From: a bacterium
Lineage (GTDB): Bacteria > Bacillota_I > Bacilli_A > Izemoplasmatales > UBA1188
Reading direction: 5' to 3'
Assembly (NCBI GenBank): GCA_017541975.1
Contig: JAFXYB010000010.1
Coordinates: forward strand, 1 to 42,681
Length of the DNA: 42,681 nt
The position numbers were made by a program, and so were the translations under genes. Below, piece after piece: positions 17,977 through 27,849 of the stretch (position 1 is the stretch's first letter; each line of letters opens with the position of its first letter). The notes under the pieces were generated by a model. The model did no database searches and was not told the DNA's origin. It was given only the letters and a program-made list of their open reading frames with translations.

Positions 17977-19479
17977 TTAAATATATGTTTCTTTAAATCT
18001 AGATATTACACTGTTGATTGATTCTTTATCTGGAAGTTCCTTAGTATTTACAATTTCATCTAGAATCTTCTTTCCTTCTTCATCATTTAAAAAGAATGAG
18101 TGAAGACCCCTTTCAAAATCTAGTACCTTTTCAACTTTTATATCATCAAGAAACCCTTGAGTTAGGGCATAGATTGATAATGTTTCAAGTTCAACTGGAT
18201 ATGTAATATGTGCAGGCTGAACTAAGATTTGAAGTGATTTTCTTCCTCTTTCAAGCTTCTTAGCTGTCACATCATCAAGATCACTTCCGAATTGTGTGAA
18301 AGCTTCAAGTTCTTGGTAAGATGCAAGATCAAGACGAAGTGTTCCACAAGTCTTCTTGATTGCCTTAATCTGAGCAGCACCACCAACCCTTGATACAGAT
18401 AGGCCTGGTTGAACCGCAGGTCTAATACCACTATGGAATAGATTTGTGTTCAAATATATTTGTCCATCAGTAATTGATATAACGTTTGTTGGGATATATG
18501 CACTAAAATCACCAGCTTGAGTTTCGATGATTGGAAGCGCAGTTAAAGAACCACCACCAAGTTCCTTTGAAAGCTTTGCAGCTCTTTCAAGTAATCTTGA
18601 ATGGAGATAGAAGATATCTCCTGGGTATGCTTCCCTTCCTGGAGGTCTCCTTAAAAGGAGTGAAAGTTCACGATATGCAACAGCATGTTTAGATAAATCA
18701 TCATAGATAACTAAAGCATCTTTACCATTAAACATAAACTCTTCACCGATAGCAGCACCACTATATGGAGCAATATATTGCAGTGGTGATGGGTCACTTG
18801 CGTTTGCCGCAACAACCACAGTATATTCCATTGCGCCATATCGTTTAAGTGTATCGACAACACTTGCGACAGTTGATTCTTTTTGCCCAATCGCAACATA
18901 TATACAATAAACTCCTTTATTCTTTTGGTTGATTATTGTATCGACTGCGATTGTGGTTTTTCCTGTCTGTCTATCACCAATGATGAGCTCTCTTTGACCT
19001 CTACCAATTGGAATAAGTGAATCGATGATCTTAATACCAGTTTGAAGTGGTGTATTAACGCTTTCTCTTTCAATTACGCCAGTTGCCTTTCTTTCAATTG
19101 GTCTTGTCTTTGTGGCATTTAATGGTTTGCCATCAAGTGGCATGCCAAGAGGAGTGATAACACGTCCTATTAATTCTTCACCAACAGGAACTTCTAAAAT
19201 CTTTTTTGTAGTTTTTACGGTGTCACCTTCTTTAACGCTTCTAACATCGTTTAATAGAATGGCACCAACTGCATCTTTTTCAAGGTTTAAAGCCATACCA
19301 TAAACCTTATTATCAAATTCTAAGAGTTCTCCTGCCATTGCATTTTCAAGACCATAGACGAGCGCAATACCATCACCAACTTGGGTAACTTTACCAACTT
19401 CTCTTGTCTCAAGAGTTTCTGAATATGATTTAATTTGGGCTTTGATTAATGAACTAATTTCATTTGCGTTAATGCTCAT
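17977..19479 (-). CDS. atpA: ATP synthase F1 subunit alpha
   Basis: Non-catalytic nucleotide-binding subunit that alternates with beta. It is 500 aa. The P-loop is [11 protein letters not shown] (about 169-179), followed by [12 protein letters not shown], then [33 protein letters not shown] and the [28 protein letters not shown] block. The family arginine finger lies in the [15 protein letters not shown] stretch. It starts 5 nt after atpH. Confidence 0.97.
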   Translation of the reverse strand: MSINANEISSLIKAQIKSYSETLETREVGKVTQVGDGIALVYGLENAMAGELLEFDNKVYGMALNLEKDAVGAILLNDVRSVKEGDTVKTTKKILEVPVGEELIGRVITPLGMPLDGKPLNATKTRPIERKATGVIERESVNTPLQTGIKIIDSLIPIGRGQRELIIGDRQTGKTTIAVDTIINQKNKGVYCIYVAIGQKESTVASVVDTLKRYGAMEYTVVVAANASDPSPLQYIAPYSGAAIGEEFMFNGKDALVIYDDLSKHAVAYRELSLLLRRPPGREAYPGDIFYLHSRLLERAAKLSKELGGGSLTALPIIETQAGDFSAYIPTNVISITDGQIYLNTNLFHSGIRPAVQPGLSVSRVGGAAQIKAIKKTCGTLRLDLASYQELEAFTQFGSDLDDVTAKKLERGRKSLQILVQPAHITYPVELETLSIYALTQGFLDDIKVEKVLDFERGLHSFFLNDEEGKKILDEIVNTKELPDKESINSVISRFKETYI

Positions 19480-19484
19480 ATGAG

Positions 19485-19997
19485 TTACTCCTTTAATTTG
19501 TCTACTAAATCTTTAAATTTAGCATTAAGAGTTAAATCTATTTCTTTTGAATCATAAGAAATCTTAATACCGCTTATAATTGACTCATCAATTACATTTT
19601 CAAGTATCAATTTCTTAGACAACTTCTTTTCTAGAATATCTTTTAATTTTTTAAGATAATTATCGTCTAGCTTTTCTTTTGAATAGACTATTACTTGTTT
19701 AAGTTTTTTCTCTTCATCAAGCATAGATTCGAATTCATCCTTAATCTCTTCAAGAAGAGATATTCTATCATTATCTATTAAAACGAAGAGAAAATCTCTT
19801 AATAGTCCTTCTTTAAAAGATGCTTTAATAACATCTTTCTTTTTTTCTTTTTCTATTTCGGGATATAAGAAAAACTTTAATGTATCACCACTAAATACTT
19901 TTAACGTTTCATTTAAATCTTTTAAAAACTCTTCTTTTGTACTAACTGAATTCATTAATTCATAAAGAGCTTTTGCGTATTCAGTAGCGTTATTCAT
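19485..19997 (-). CDS. atpH: ATP synthase F1 subunit delta
   Basis: Peripheral-stalk subunit that ties F1 to the b subunits. The 170 aa protein is poorly conserved in sequence, as is usual for delta. It starts [14 protein letters not shown], a typical delta N-terminus, and ends with [31 protein letters not shown], which matches the GGxxIxxxxxxxDxSxxxxLxxL family tail with Gly-Gly replaced by Ser-Gly. Its ATG overlaps the end of atpF by 8 nt. Confidence 0.9.
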   Translation of the reverse strand: MNNATEYAKALYELMNSVSTKEEFLKDLNETLKVFSGDTLKFFLYPEIEKEKKKDVIKASFKEGLLRDFLFVLIDNDRISLLEEIKDEFESMLDEEKKLKQVIVYSKEKLDDNYLKKLKDILEKKLSKKLILENVIDESIISGIKISYDSKEIDLTLNAKFKDLVDKLKE

Positions 19998-20529
19998 CTT
20001 TTTCCTCTAACTTTTCAAGAATAGAATCGTTGTATTTATCTTGATCGATATTTTCATCAATCATTTTAGACGCAATCAAAGAAGCGAGATCAACGACTTC
20101 GCCTTTAGCTTCTTTAATTATTTCTTCTTTTTCTCTTAAAGCTTCTTCCTTAGAGTTTTCAATTATCTCGCTGGCATCACGCTTTGCGCTTTCAATAATT
20201 CTTTCTCTTTCCTTAACGGCAGTTTCTTCTGCGCTTCTAACAATTTCTCTTGCCTTTTCTCTTGATTCATCAAGAGTATTCTCGGCATCTTTCTTGATTT
20301 GTTCGGCTTCTTCTTTGATATCTTCGGTTTCTTTATAAGCGTTTTTTAGATTTTCTTTCTTCTTATCTAAAAAAGCAGTAACCTTATTCCAAAAGAAAAA
20401 CCTTACTATAAGAATAAGAATTATTGTGGCAACTAGGTTGATAATGAGCTCTAATAAATTAACTCCAAAGGCATCTCTGATTATCTCAGTAAGCTTTTCA
20501 CCTATAGATGAATAGAATAAATCAATCAT
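19990..20529 (-). CDS. atpF: ATP synthase Fo subunit b
   Basis: Peripheral stalk. The 179 aa protein has one membrane span at about 24-46 (LLELIINLVATIILILIVRF), followed by a long, highly charged, glutamate/lysine-rich coiled coil running to the C-terminus. The FFWNKVTAFLDKKKE stretch after the membrane span is a family hallmark. The order c-b-delta-alpha is standard. Confidence 0.93.
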   Translation of the reverse strand: MIDLFYSSIGEKLTEIIRDAFGVNLLELIINLVATIILILIVRFFFWNKVTAFLDKKKENLKNAYKETEDIKEEAEQIKKDAENTLDESREKAREIVRSAEETAVKERERIIESAKRDASEIIENSKEEALREKEEIIKEAKGEVVDLASLIASKMIDENIDQDKYNDSILEKLEEKDE

Positions 20530-20553
20530 ATAGGCCTCCTTTAAAGTTTATTC

Positions 20554-21649
<1,096 letters not shown>

Positions 21650-21650
21650 T

Positions 21651-22031
21651 TTATTCTCCTTTTAAAGATGTCAGTGAAACTATAATCATGATTAGTGGAT
21701 ATTCTAATATTCCGAAGATTATATATAGTGGATTGAAACCACCAAATATAGTTCCAAGGGCAATGATTAATGCATATACCACATATCTTAGTATGTAACT
21801 TAATGTTGTAAAGAGTTTTAGTTTGTCTGCATTATTCTTTGAAATATTATAAGTTAGTCTTATATGCCAGAAATTAAGAATTAATGATGCAAAAGCACCA
21901 GTTAAAAGTGATTTTATTTCGGCATTTTCATTTTTAGTAACAAAAAGGAGAATTATTGCCAATAATAAAGTAAAAGGTATGACACCTATCATCGCTTTAT
22001 CAAATAACGTTAATTCCCTCTTTTCTTTCAT
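21651..22031 (-). CDS. AtpI-like membrane protein
   Basis: A 126 aa protein with four predicted membrane spans (about 14-31, 41-56, 73-95, 100-122). Its position directly before atpB (1-nt gap) and its size fit the AtpI group of the atp operon, whose members help c-ring assembly in Na+-type and other ATP synthases. Sequence similarity is too low to be sure by eye, so no symbol is assigned. A basic loop between spans 2 and 3 (HIRLTYNISKNNADKLK) is the most recognisable part. Confidence 0.65.
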   Translation of the reverse strand: MKEKRELTLFDKAMIGVIPFTLLLAIILLFVTKNENAEIKSLLTGAFASLILNFWHIRLTYNISKNNADKLKLFTTLSYILRYVVYALIIALGTIFGGFNPLYIIFGILEYPLIMIIVSLTSLKGE

Positions 22032-22040
22032 TTATAGCCT

Positions 22041-22328
22041 CTATTTATTGTTTATATTCATTCTCTTCACAAGATTATAAATAGGCACAAAACCAAATAT
22101 CATTATAAAGATTAATAAAAATAAACATTTTGTATTAAGTAGTTTATCGAGGTATAGTCCTAAAAGGATTGCACCACCAATAAAAAGCAATACTTCGAAT
22201 ATAAATTGAGTAAAAACCACATACCCTTTTTGAGCAGTGATTTCTGATTCATTTTTTTTATTATTATTTTGTTCCGAAGAGTCTGTCACCACAGTCACCA
22301 AGTCCTGGGAGAATGTATCCATGGTCAT
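22041..22328 (-). CDS. Small AtpZ/AtpI-type membrane protein; start uncertain
   Basis: Two membrane spans, roughly at residues 37-59 and 67-83 counted from the ATG at 22328, preceded by a polar Asn/Lys/Glu-rich N-terminus. The GGAILLGLYLDKLLNTKCLFLLIF pattern fits the AtpZ-type small proteins at the head of atp operons. The only in-frame ATGs lie inside upp, which would make the two genes overlap by 65 nt. A GTG closer to the upp stop may be the real start, but no clear Shine-Dalgarno settles it. The function is inferred from position and topology. Confidence 0.6.
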   Translation of the reverse strand: MTMDTFSQDLVTVVTDSSEQNNNKKNESEITAQKGYVVFTQFIFEVLLFIGGAILLGLYLDKLLNTKCLFLLIFIMIFGFVPIYNLVKRMNINNK

Positions 22329-22890
22329 TTAATTCTCTGTCGCAATCAACAAGATAAATATCTACATCTGGATTCATATCTTGAACAGCTTTAATACCTT
22401 GTGGGCAACCTACAAGTCCTACATAAGTTATTTTTTTAATTCCTGCTTTTCTTAGTAATTCAATACCTTTATTACAGCTGTTGCCAGTTGCAAGCATTGG
22501 ATCAACTAAAAGGCAAGTTGTATTTTCTGTAATAGGTGGTAATTTGAAGTAATATTCTACAGGGATTAAAGTTTTTTCGTTTCTATATAAACCAATATGT
22601 CCTATTTTTGCATTAGGAATAACTCTTCTAATGCCATCAACCATACCAAGACCTGCTCTTAGGATTGGAACGATTAATACATCTGATGCAACAACTTCAC
22701 AGTTTGTTACTTCAAGTGGTGTTTCAATTTTAACTGTCTTTGTTTCTAAGTTTCTTGTAATCTCATAAGTTACAAGCATTCCAATTTCATCTACGACTTC
22801 CTTGAAATCTTTTGTTCCTGTATTCTTATCTCTAAGAATAGCCATCTTACTTTGTAGTAATGGGTGTTTTAAAATAGTTACCATATTCAC
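22264..22890 (-). CDS. upp: Uracil phosphoribosyltransferase
   Basis: Salvages uracil to UMP with PRPP. The 208 aa protein has the family landmarks: KHPLLQSKMAILRDKNTG at the N-terminus, PILRAGLGMVDG, the PRPP loop VDPMLATGNS, and a C-terminal uracil-binding GYILPGLGDCGDRLFGTK. Its start overlaps the rpiB stop. The rpiB-upp-atp order is conserved with Bacillus, where glyA also lies between; here glyA is absent. Confidence 0.97.
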   Translation of the reverse strand: MNMVTILKHPLLQSKMAILRDKNTGTKDFKEVVDEIGMLVTYEITRNLETKTVKIETPLEVTNCEVVASDVLIVPILRAGLGMVDGIRRVIPNAKIGHIGLYRNEKTLIPVEYYFKLPPITENTTCLLVDPMLATGNSCNKGIELLRKAGIKKITYVGLVGCPQGIKAVQDMNPDVDIYLVDCDRELNDHGYILPGLGDCGDRLFGTK

Positions 22891-23327
22891 TCTCCTTCAA
22901 AATTATTTATTATATTTACTCTTCTCGCATGTCTTTCTTCGTTGGAAAATTTTGTGCTTAAGAAGGTTTTTACAATTTGTAATGCTTCAGTTCTTCCTTG
23001 GTTTTCAGCTCCAAGTGATAATACATTGGCGTTATTATGAGTTTTAGCTTTAAATGCCATCGATTCATTTAGACAAAGTGCACATCTAATACCTTTAAAT
23101 TTGTTTGCGGCGATAGACATTCCTATTCCGTTTGTGCAAATTACGATTCCATAGTCGGCATTTTTATTTTGAATTTCCTTTGCAACTTTCTCTGCATATA
23201 AAGGATAATCAACAGAATCCTTAGAAAAACATCCTTCGTCTATAAAATCAAAATCGTTTTTAAGTTCGCTCTTTAAGTATTCTTTTAATTCAAATCCACC
23301 GTGATCTGATCCAATAGCTACTCTCAT
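22887..23327 (-). CDS. rpiB: Ribose 5-phosphate isomerase B
   Basis: Interconverts ribose 5-phosphate and ribulose 5-phosphate. From the ATG at 23327 the protein is 146 aa and begins MRVAIGSDHGGFELKEYL, the standard family start. The catalytic Cys lies in GIVICTNGIGMSIAANKF and RCALC follows. HNNANVLSLGAENQGR is the phosphate-binding region. LacA/LacB isomerases are similar, but the context with upp and tsaC matches rpiB. A frame from 23357 would add 10 unconserved residues; GGGGGTTAG before the chosen ATG supports this start. Confidence 0.92.
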   Translation of the reverse strand: MRVAIGSDHGGFELKEYLKSELKNDFDFIDEGCFSKDSVDYPLYAEKVAKEIQNKNADYGIVICTNGIGMSIAANKFKGIRCALCLNESMAFKAKTHNNANVLSLGAENQGRTEALQIVKTFLSTKFSNEERHARRVNIINNFEGE

Positions 23328-23348
23328 AACTAACCCCCATTTGAAATT

Positions 23349-23354
23349 ATTATA
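23349..23354 (-). promoter_or_regulatory. -10 element upstream of rpiB-upp-atp
   Basis: Minus strand TATAAT at 23354-23349, 22 nt before the rpiB ATG. The -35 is weak (TACACA/ACACAA). It follows the tsaC terminator directly, so it is the most likely start of the long rpiB-upp-atp transcript. Confidence 0.45.
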
Positions 23355-23363
23355 CAATAAAAA

Positions 23364-23408
23364 AGAAGGTTTTGTGTAAAATATTACAATAATTTTACAC
23401 TACCTTCT
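23364..23408 (-). terminator. Long terminator hairpin overlapping the end of tsaC
   Basis: Two stacked perfect stems, AGAAGGT/ACCTTCT (23408-23402 with 23370-23364) and GTGTAAAAT/ATTTTACAC (23400-23392 with 23382-23374), followed by TTTTT on the minus strand. The tsaC stop codon (23386-23384) lies in the loop, so the terminating ribosome covers the hairpin. Confidence 0.8.
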
Positions 23409-23938
23409 CTTAACACCTTATCATTAACTGCATCATAGACGGTTGATGGTACACCATTAAGGTCCTTTCCTTTAATAATGTAGTCTACTTTATCAATATA
23501 TTTTAGACAATCGCTGTATTTTGTAATAGCGGGTTCGCCACTCTTATTTAGGCTTGTCATGATCATTGGACCAAATTTTTCAAGTGCTCTTAATGTTTTA
23601 TCATTATCTGGCATTCTAAGGCCCACCGTATCATCACTTGATACATAATATGGTACTTTATCGCTCTTTTTAAAGATAATTGTGAGGGCACCTGGCCAAT
23701 ATTTGTTGCACAAATCGATTGTTGATTCAAAGTTTCTTGTTAGTTCTTCTACTTGATTTAAATTAGAAACTAATAGTGAAAAATGTTTTGATGAATCTCT
23801 TCCTTTTATCTCACAGATTTTCTTAGCTCCAGATTCACTATTAACAAGTGTTCCAAGCCCAAAAACAGTATCCGTTTCTATTATGAATACTTCATCTTTA
23901 ATATTAAGTTTCAAGAATTCTTCTAATGTTATTTCCAT
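23384..23938 (-). CDS. tsaC: L-threonylcarbamoyladenylate synthase (YrdC/Sua5 family)
   Basis: Makes threonylcarbamoyl-AMP for the t6A modification of tRNAs that read ANN codons. The 184 aa length fits the short single-domain TsaC form and lacks the Sua5 domain. IIETDTVFGLGTLV (20-33), KICEIKGRDSSKHFSLLV (substrate and ATP loop, with KxR and SxN-like residues), WPGALTIIF, VGLRMPD and the SLNKSGEP motif are all seen. It starts 4 nt after the HAD gene and probably shares its transcript. tsaC and rpiB are also close together in Bacillus. Confidence 0.93.
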   Translation of the reverse strand: MEITLEEFLKLNIKDEVFIIETDTVFGLGTLVNSESGAKKICEIKGRDSSKHFSLLVSNLNQVEELTRNFESTIDLCNKYWPGALTIIFKKSDKVPYYVSSDDTVGLRMPDNDKTLRALEKFGPMIMTSLNKSGEPAITKYSDCLKYIDKVDYIIKGKDLNGVPSTVYDAVNDKVLREGSVKLL

Positions 23939-23942
23939 ATTT

Positions 23943-24761
23943 TTATAAATCTAGATTGAAAAATTTAGCTAAAAACTTCGCTACTGCATCATGTTCGCAG
24001 TCCTCTTCTAACACAATTGATGCAACTTTCTTGATTCTTTCATCTCCATTTGATGGTGTGACTGTAATCTTTCCTTCAGAGAATAGTTCAAGGTCATTAA
24101 TTGAATCACCTATTACAATTGTATGCTCTTTATCAAATCCAAGCTCATTTTGAACTTTTCTTAGGGCATCTGCCTTAGTAATCCTTGTTGAATGTAGTTC
24201 CACGATCTCTTTATAATTGCCCCAAGCCCATAGTCTTGCGCCAATGTCTTTGAAATTAGCATTAACATAATCAACTATTTCTTGGCCCATTCCTTCTTTC
24301 GCAAGAAACAAAGATCCGTGGGCATCATCCTTTAATGTTTCGTTTAAATCCCCTTCATAAATTGTAGAGAGGAGATTGTGGTGCATGAGTTCATAGAACG
24401 ATTCATCATTCATGTTTGTGAAGATCTTATCGTATTCCTCCACAAAAAACAAAGTGAATTTATCTCTTTCATGATTATAAACTTTTAGAATATCTTCTCT
24501 TTTCATCTTTGTCGATGTTGGTTCATAGTTTTTATCTCTAGGGTTTGTGATTAATTGGCCATTATAGTTAATTAGAGGTGTTTCAAGGTGCATTTTATAA
24601 TACACAAAAAAACTACTTCTAAATGGTCTTCCAGTAGTTATGATTATTTCGTTTCCAAGCTTTCTAACTTCGTTAAATACTTTAATAGTATAAGGACTTA
24701 CATCGTATAATCTTGGAATAATTGTTCCATCTAAGTCAACAGAAATCAAGTATTTTTCCAT
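23943..24761 (-). CDS. Cof-type HAD-superfamily phosphatase
   Basis: A 272 aa soluble hydrolase. Motif I DLDGTIIP (9-16) carries the nucleophile Asp, motif II is TTGRPF, and motif IV GDSINDLELF lies near residue 218. The cap domain between motifs II and III is the large C2B type, as in Cof/YbjI proteins. These enzymes dephosphorylate sugar phosphates, FMN or similar metabolites; the substrate cannot be named. It is the first gene after the divergent promoter region and is probably cotranscribed with tsaC. Confidence 0.88.
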   Translation of the reverse strand: MEKYLISVDLDGTIIPRLYDVSPYTIKVFNEVRKLGNEIIITTGRPFRSSFFVYYKMHLETPLINYNGQLITNPRDKNYEPTSTKMKREDILKVYNHERDKFTLFFVEEYDKIFTNMNDESFYELMHHNLLSTIYEGDLNETLKDDAHGSLFLAKEGMGQEIVDYVNANFKDIGARLWAWGNYKEIVELHSTRITKADALRKVQNELGFDKEHTIVIGDSINDLELFSEGKITVTPSNGDERIKKVASIVLEEDCEHDAVAKFLAKFFNLDL

Positions 24762-24780
24762 ATCTTTTACCTACCAACTT

Positions 24781-24789
24781 ATTATACCA
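24781..24789 (-). promoter_or_regulatory. Extended -10 promoter of the HAD-tsaC genes
   Basis: Minus strand TGGTATAAT (24789-24781), 20 nt before the HAD gene ATG. It has the TG extension but no good -35. Confidence 0.5.
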
Positions 24790-24820
24790 TAATTTTACAA
24801 TATCTCTTATTCAACTTGCA

Positions 24821-24856
24821 TTGTGTATTTTTCCATTATATGGTAGAATAATGGAA
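24821..24856 (+). promoter_or_regulatory. Promoter of the ftsK-lepB-rbgA-rnhB operon, with dyad
   Basis: Plus strand TTGTGT (24821-24826), 17-nt spacer, TAGAAT (24844-24849). A perfect 9-bp inverted repeat, TTCCATTAT / ATAATGGAA (24831-24839 and 24848-24856, 8 nt apart), overlaps the spacer and -10 and could be an operator. The Shine-Dalgarno AAGAGG follows before the ATG at 24874. Confidence 0.65.
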
Positions 24857-24873
24857 AAGAAAAGAGGTTTAAA

Positions 24874-25632
24874 ATGATAATATTTGCTGAGGAAAATATC
24901 ATAAACTGGCAAACTATAGTTGCGTTTGTTCTTGGGTTAGTTGCTGGAATGACTATCCTTTTTTCGCTTTTTCTAATTTTTATCTCTAGAAGCAAAAAGG
25001 AAGAAAAGAAAGTTTATGTCCCAACAATGGATGAATTATCCGAAGAAAAAGTTCGCGAACTTATCAAAAATAAACAAAAAGATTTTATAAAAGCTGTTGA
25101 AGAGGATGATGTAGATTATTTCAAGGCATGTTCTAGTTTAACAATGGAACTCTTACACGAGATATCTTCCTACTACTATCCAGAATCAAAATATCCTGAA
25201 TACGAACTCACAATCACTGAAGCAGCTGAACTAATTCACTATATTACAGATCAAATCGTTAAGGTATTCGATAAGCCAATAATAAATCACTTTAAAAACT
25301 CTAAAATCTCAACAATCGTTTCAAGGATCGAAAAGGGAAGCAAAATTAAAAATAGTAAGCTTGGTAAAGCTACTAGTAAGGGCGCTGAAGTCTTCCAAGA
25401 AACCAAGGCAATCACAAATACAATCAATCCAGTTTACTGGTTTAGAAGAGTGTTTGTTCAAGGTTCTGTGAATATCGCACTCAAGAAAATCTGTAAATCT
25501 GAATTATCAATCGCTGGTAGGGAATTTAATAAAGTATATTCAAAGAATCTTTTTAAAAACTCTAATGCTGATGAAAAAACACAAAAAAATATTAATGAAG
25601 ACATTGAAGAGATCTTCAATGATGAGGTATAA
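24874..25632 (+). CDS. Unrecognised single-span membrane protein coupled to the FtsK-like gene
   Basis: A 252 aa protein that I do not recognise. One strong membrane span lies at about 14-38 (VAFVLGLVAGMTILFSLFLIFIS), followed by a basic cluster (RSKKEEKK), so the bulk is probably cytoplasmic. The region 50-230 is helical and charged, with YFKACSSLTMELLHEISSYYYPES and YWFRRVFVQGSVNIALKKICKS as its most distinctive stretches. The C-terminus is acidic (DIEEIFNDEV). It ends 3 nt before the ftsK-like gene, which lacks membrane spans, so it may anchor or regulate that translocase. This is inference from gene order only. Confidence 0.7.
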   Translation: MIIFAEENIINWQTIVAFVLGLVAGMTILFSLFLIFISRSKKEEKKVYVPTMDELSEEKVRELIKNKQKDFIKAVEEDDVDYFKACSSLTMELLHEISSYYYPESKYPEYELTITEAAELIHYITDQIVKVFDKPIINHFKNSKISTIVSRIEKGSKIKNSKLGKATSKGAEVFQETKAITNTINPVYWFRRVFVQGSVNIALKKICKSELSIAGREFNKVYSKNLFKNSNADEKTQKNINEDIEEIFNDEV

Positions 25633-25635
25633 AAT

Positions 25636-27849
25636 ATGGCACTTTTTGGATTAGGAAAAAAGAAAAAGAAAAATTATGTTGTTACGAAAAGAACACAAGA
25701 TGATGTTCCTTTTGTAATTCCTCATATTTCAATGAGCGAAGACTTAGATGAACAATCACAACATTCTCGTTTTGCATCACCTATGCATGGAAACAATAAT
25801 AAAGATGATTTGGTCTTTAGAAATTCTTCTACTGACATCAGTGCATATGATGCATTCAGAGAAACACCATTAAATCGCGATAATGAATATAGTGAATTTC
25901 CTAAAGTTGCATCTAAAAAACCTGTGAATCCTGTTAAAGAGGAAGAAAAAGCTCCAGCAGTCGAAGAAAGCAAAGAAGAAACTGTAAGCGTTACTGAAGA
26001 AGTTCCTTCTTCTACTCGTGTTGTTGTTGAGCCTATTATCGAAAAAGATGAAGAAATTTCTTTTGAACCTATCGAAGATAATGATGAAAATGAAGAAGCT
26101 CCTTCTATCTTTACATATGATGAAGAAGATACTAAGGAACCAGACCCAACTCTTATAAACGATTTATTCAATTCTCCATATGAAAAAGAAGATACAAAGA
26201 GAGAATCTTTTGAATCTTCTTTCGAAGAAGATACTGAGGAAGAAATAGATAAAGAAACACCTACTGAGGAACCAAATAAGCCAGTTCAAGAAGAACTAGA
26301 TTTAGGAATTCAAGAAGATGAAGATGCGTTTGATGAAAATGCAATGGCCGGTGATAGTGGCTTCACATTTGCTGAACTCGCAATCATTAATTCTGGTCAT
26401 AAATCTCCAAGTTATGCTAGTTATAAACTTCCTCCTCTTTCTATTCTCGAACAACCTAAGAAGGATGAAGCGATTGACTCAAGTTGGATTAATGGTAATA
26501 TTGAAAAAATCAACGCATCTCTTAAAGGATTTAGAATTGATGGACAAGTTGTTGAATATACACTTGGCCCAACCTTCACAAGATATGCCATAATGCTTGG
26601 TCCTGGTGTTTCTGGTTCAAGAATTAATTCAATTCAAACCGATCTTCAAAGAGCTCTTGAATCAACATCAATTCGTATTGAAAACCCAATTCCAGGAAAA
26701 CCTTACGTTGGTATTGAAGTTCCAAACAAGAAGAGAAAGACAGTTCTCATTAGAGAATTATTAGATAGACAAGAATTCTTAGAAAGTGCAGATGATCCAT
26801 TAAAAGTTCCAGTTGGTTTGGATGTTGAAGGTAATTGTAGATTTATTTCAATAAATAAACTACCACATGCCCTAGTTGCGGGTGCATCTGGTTCTGGTAA
26901 AAGCGTATTCTTAAACGCAATTATCACGTCACTACTTTTTAAGAACTCACCAGATGAATTAAGATTCTTCTTTATTGACCCTAAACAAGTTGACCTTCAA
27001 GCATATTCTAAGATTCCACATCTTCTTGCCCCAATCGTATCTGATGTTAAAGGTGGTATTGCCTCACTTAAATGGTTGAATCAAGAAATGGATAGACGTT
27101 TCTCAGTGTTTAGAACTGTAGGATGTTCAAACATCTTCTTCTATAAGAAACTCTGTAAAGAAAACAAGCATCTTAGAAATATGCCATTCATCATCGCAGT
27201 AATTGATGAATGTGGCGACTTCCTAATGGGTGGCGGTAACGAGGCAGTTAACCTACTCACAAAATTAATTCAATTATGTCGTGCTGCAGGTATTTACGTA
27301 TTCTTATCAACACAAAAACCAGTAGCTAAGATATTCCCAACTACTGTTAAATCAAATGCTCCAGGTAGATTTGCCTTCAAAGTTACATCGCAAACTGACT
27401 CATTTGTCATCCTCGATGAAGGTGGTGCAGAAAGCCTCCTTGGTAATGGTGATATGATTTTCCAATTTAATAGTTTAAGTGCCCGTTATCAAGCAGCTTA
27501 TATTGATGACTCTGAAATTCAAAGAATCACACAATACGTATCACGTCAATGTCCACAAGACTTCTTCTTCACTGCTGAAGAAGTTGAAAAGAGAGGAGAA
27601 AATAAACCTGGTTCTGTCACAGATGATTTATTCTACGATATCGCAAGATTCGTAGTTGATGAACAGAGATGTTCAACAAATCAAATCTGCAAGAGATTTG
27701 GTATAGGATTTAATAGAGGTAGCGAAATAGTTACAACTCTTGAATATTATAATATCGTTGGTAAAAACGAAGGTACAAAAGCTAGAGAAATCCTCTTAAC
27801 TAAAGAAGAACTCGAAGTTGTACTAGATAGGATTAAACATGGAAGATAA
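25636..27849 (+). CDS. FtsK/SpoIIIE-family DNA translocase lacking a membrane domain (SftA-like)
   Basis: A 737 aa ATP-driven dsDNA pump that clears chromosomes from the closing septum. There is no hydrophobic N-terminal domain. Instead the first 20 residues are basic (KKKKKNYVVTKR) and residues 60-240 are a disordered acidic linker. The alpha-beta motor follows, with Walker A GASGSGKS (416-423) and Walker B IAVIDECGD (about 520-528; the family usually has DE-F/L-A-D, here DECGD). The GGAESLLGNGDMIFQ block comes next. A C-terminal winged-helix gamma domain (RFGIGFNRGSEIVTTLEYY) is present. The layout resembles Bacillus SftA more than SpoIIIE. Its end overlaps lepB by 11 nt. Confidence 0.93.
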   Translation: MALFGLGKKKKKNYVVTKRTQDDVPFVIPHISMSEDLDEQSQHSRFASPMHGNNNKDDLVFRNSSTDISAYDAFRETPLNRDNEYSEFPKVASKKPVNPVKEEEKAPAVEESKEETVSVTEEVPSSTRVVVEPIIEKDEEISFEPIEDNDENEEAPSIFTYDEEDTKEPDPTLINDLFNSPYEKEDTKRESFESSFEEDTEEEIDKETPTEEPNKPVQEELDLGIQEDEDAFDENAMAGDSGFTFAELAIINSGHKSPSYASYKLPPLSILEQPKKDEAIDSSWINGNIEKINASLKGFRIDGQVVEYTLGPTFTRYAIMLGPGVSGSRINSIQTDLQRALESTSIRIENPIPGKPYVGIEVPNKKRKTVLIRELLDRQEFLESADDPLKVPVGLDVEGNCRFISINKLPHALVAGASGSGKSVFLNAIITSLLFKNSPDELRFFFIDPKQVDLQAYSKIPHLLAPIVSDVKGGIASLKWLNQEMDRRFSVFRTVGCSNIFFYKKLCKENKHLRNMPFIIAVIDECGDFLMGGGNEAVNLLTKLIQLCRAAGIYVFLSTQKPVAKIFPTTVKSNAPGRFAFKVTSQTDSFVILDEGGAESLLGNGDMIFQFNSLSARYQAAYIDDSEIQRITQYVSRQCPQDFFFTAEEVEKRGENKPGSVTDDLFYDIARFVVDEQRCSTNQICKRFGIGFNRGSEIVTTLEYYNIVGKNEGTKAREILLTKEELEVVLDRIKHGR

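Noticed and set aside
25722-26171. 149-aa Ser-rich open frame on the minus strand
   Set aside because: Antisense to the Glu/Asp-rich linker of the FtsK-like gene; GAA/GAT-rich codons give Ser-rich antisense frames automatically.
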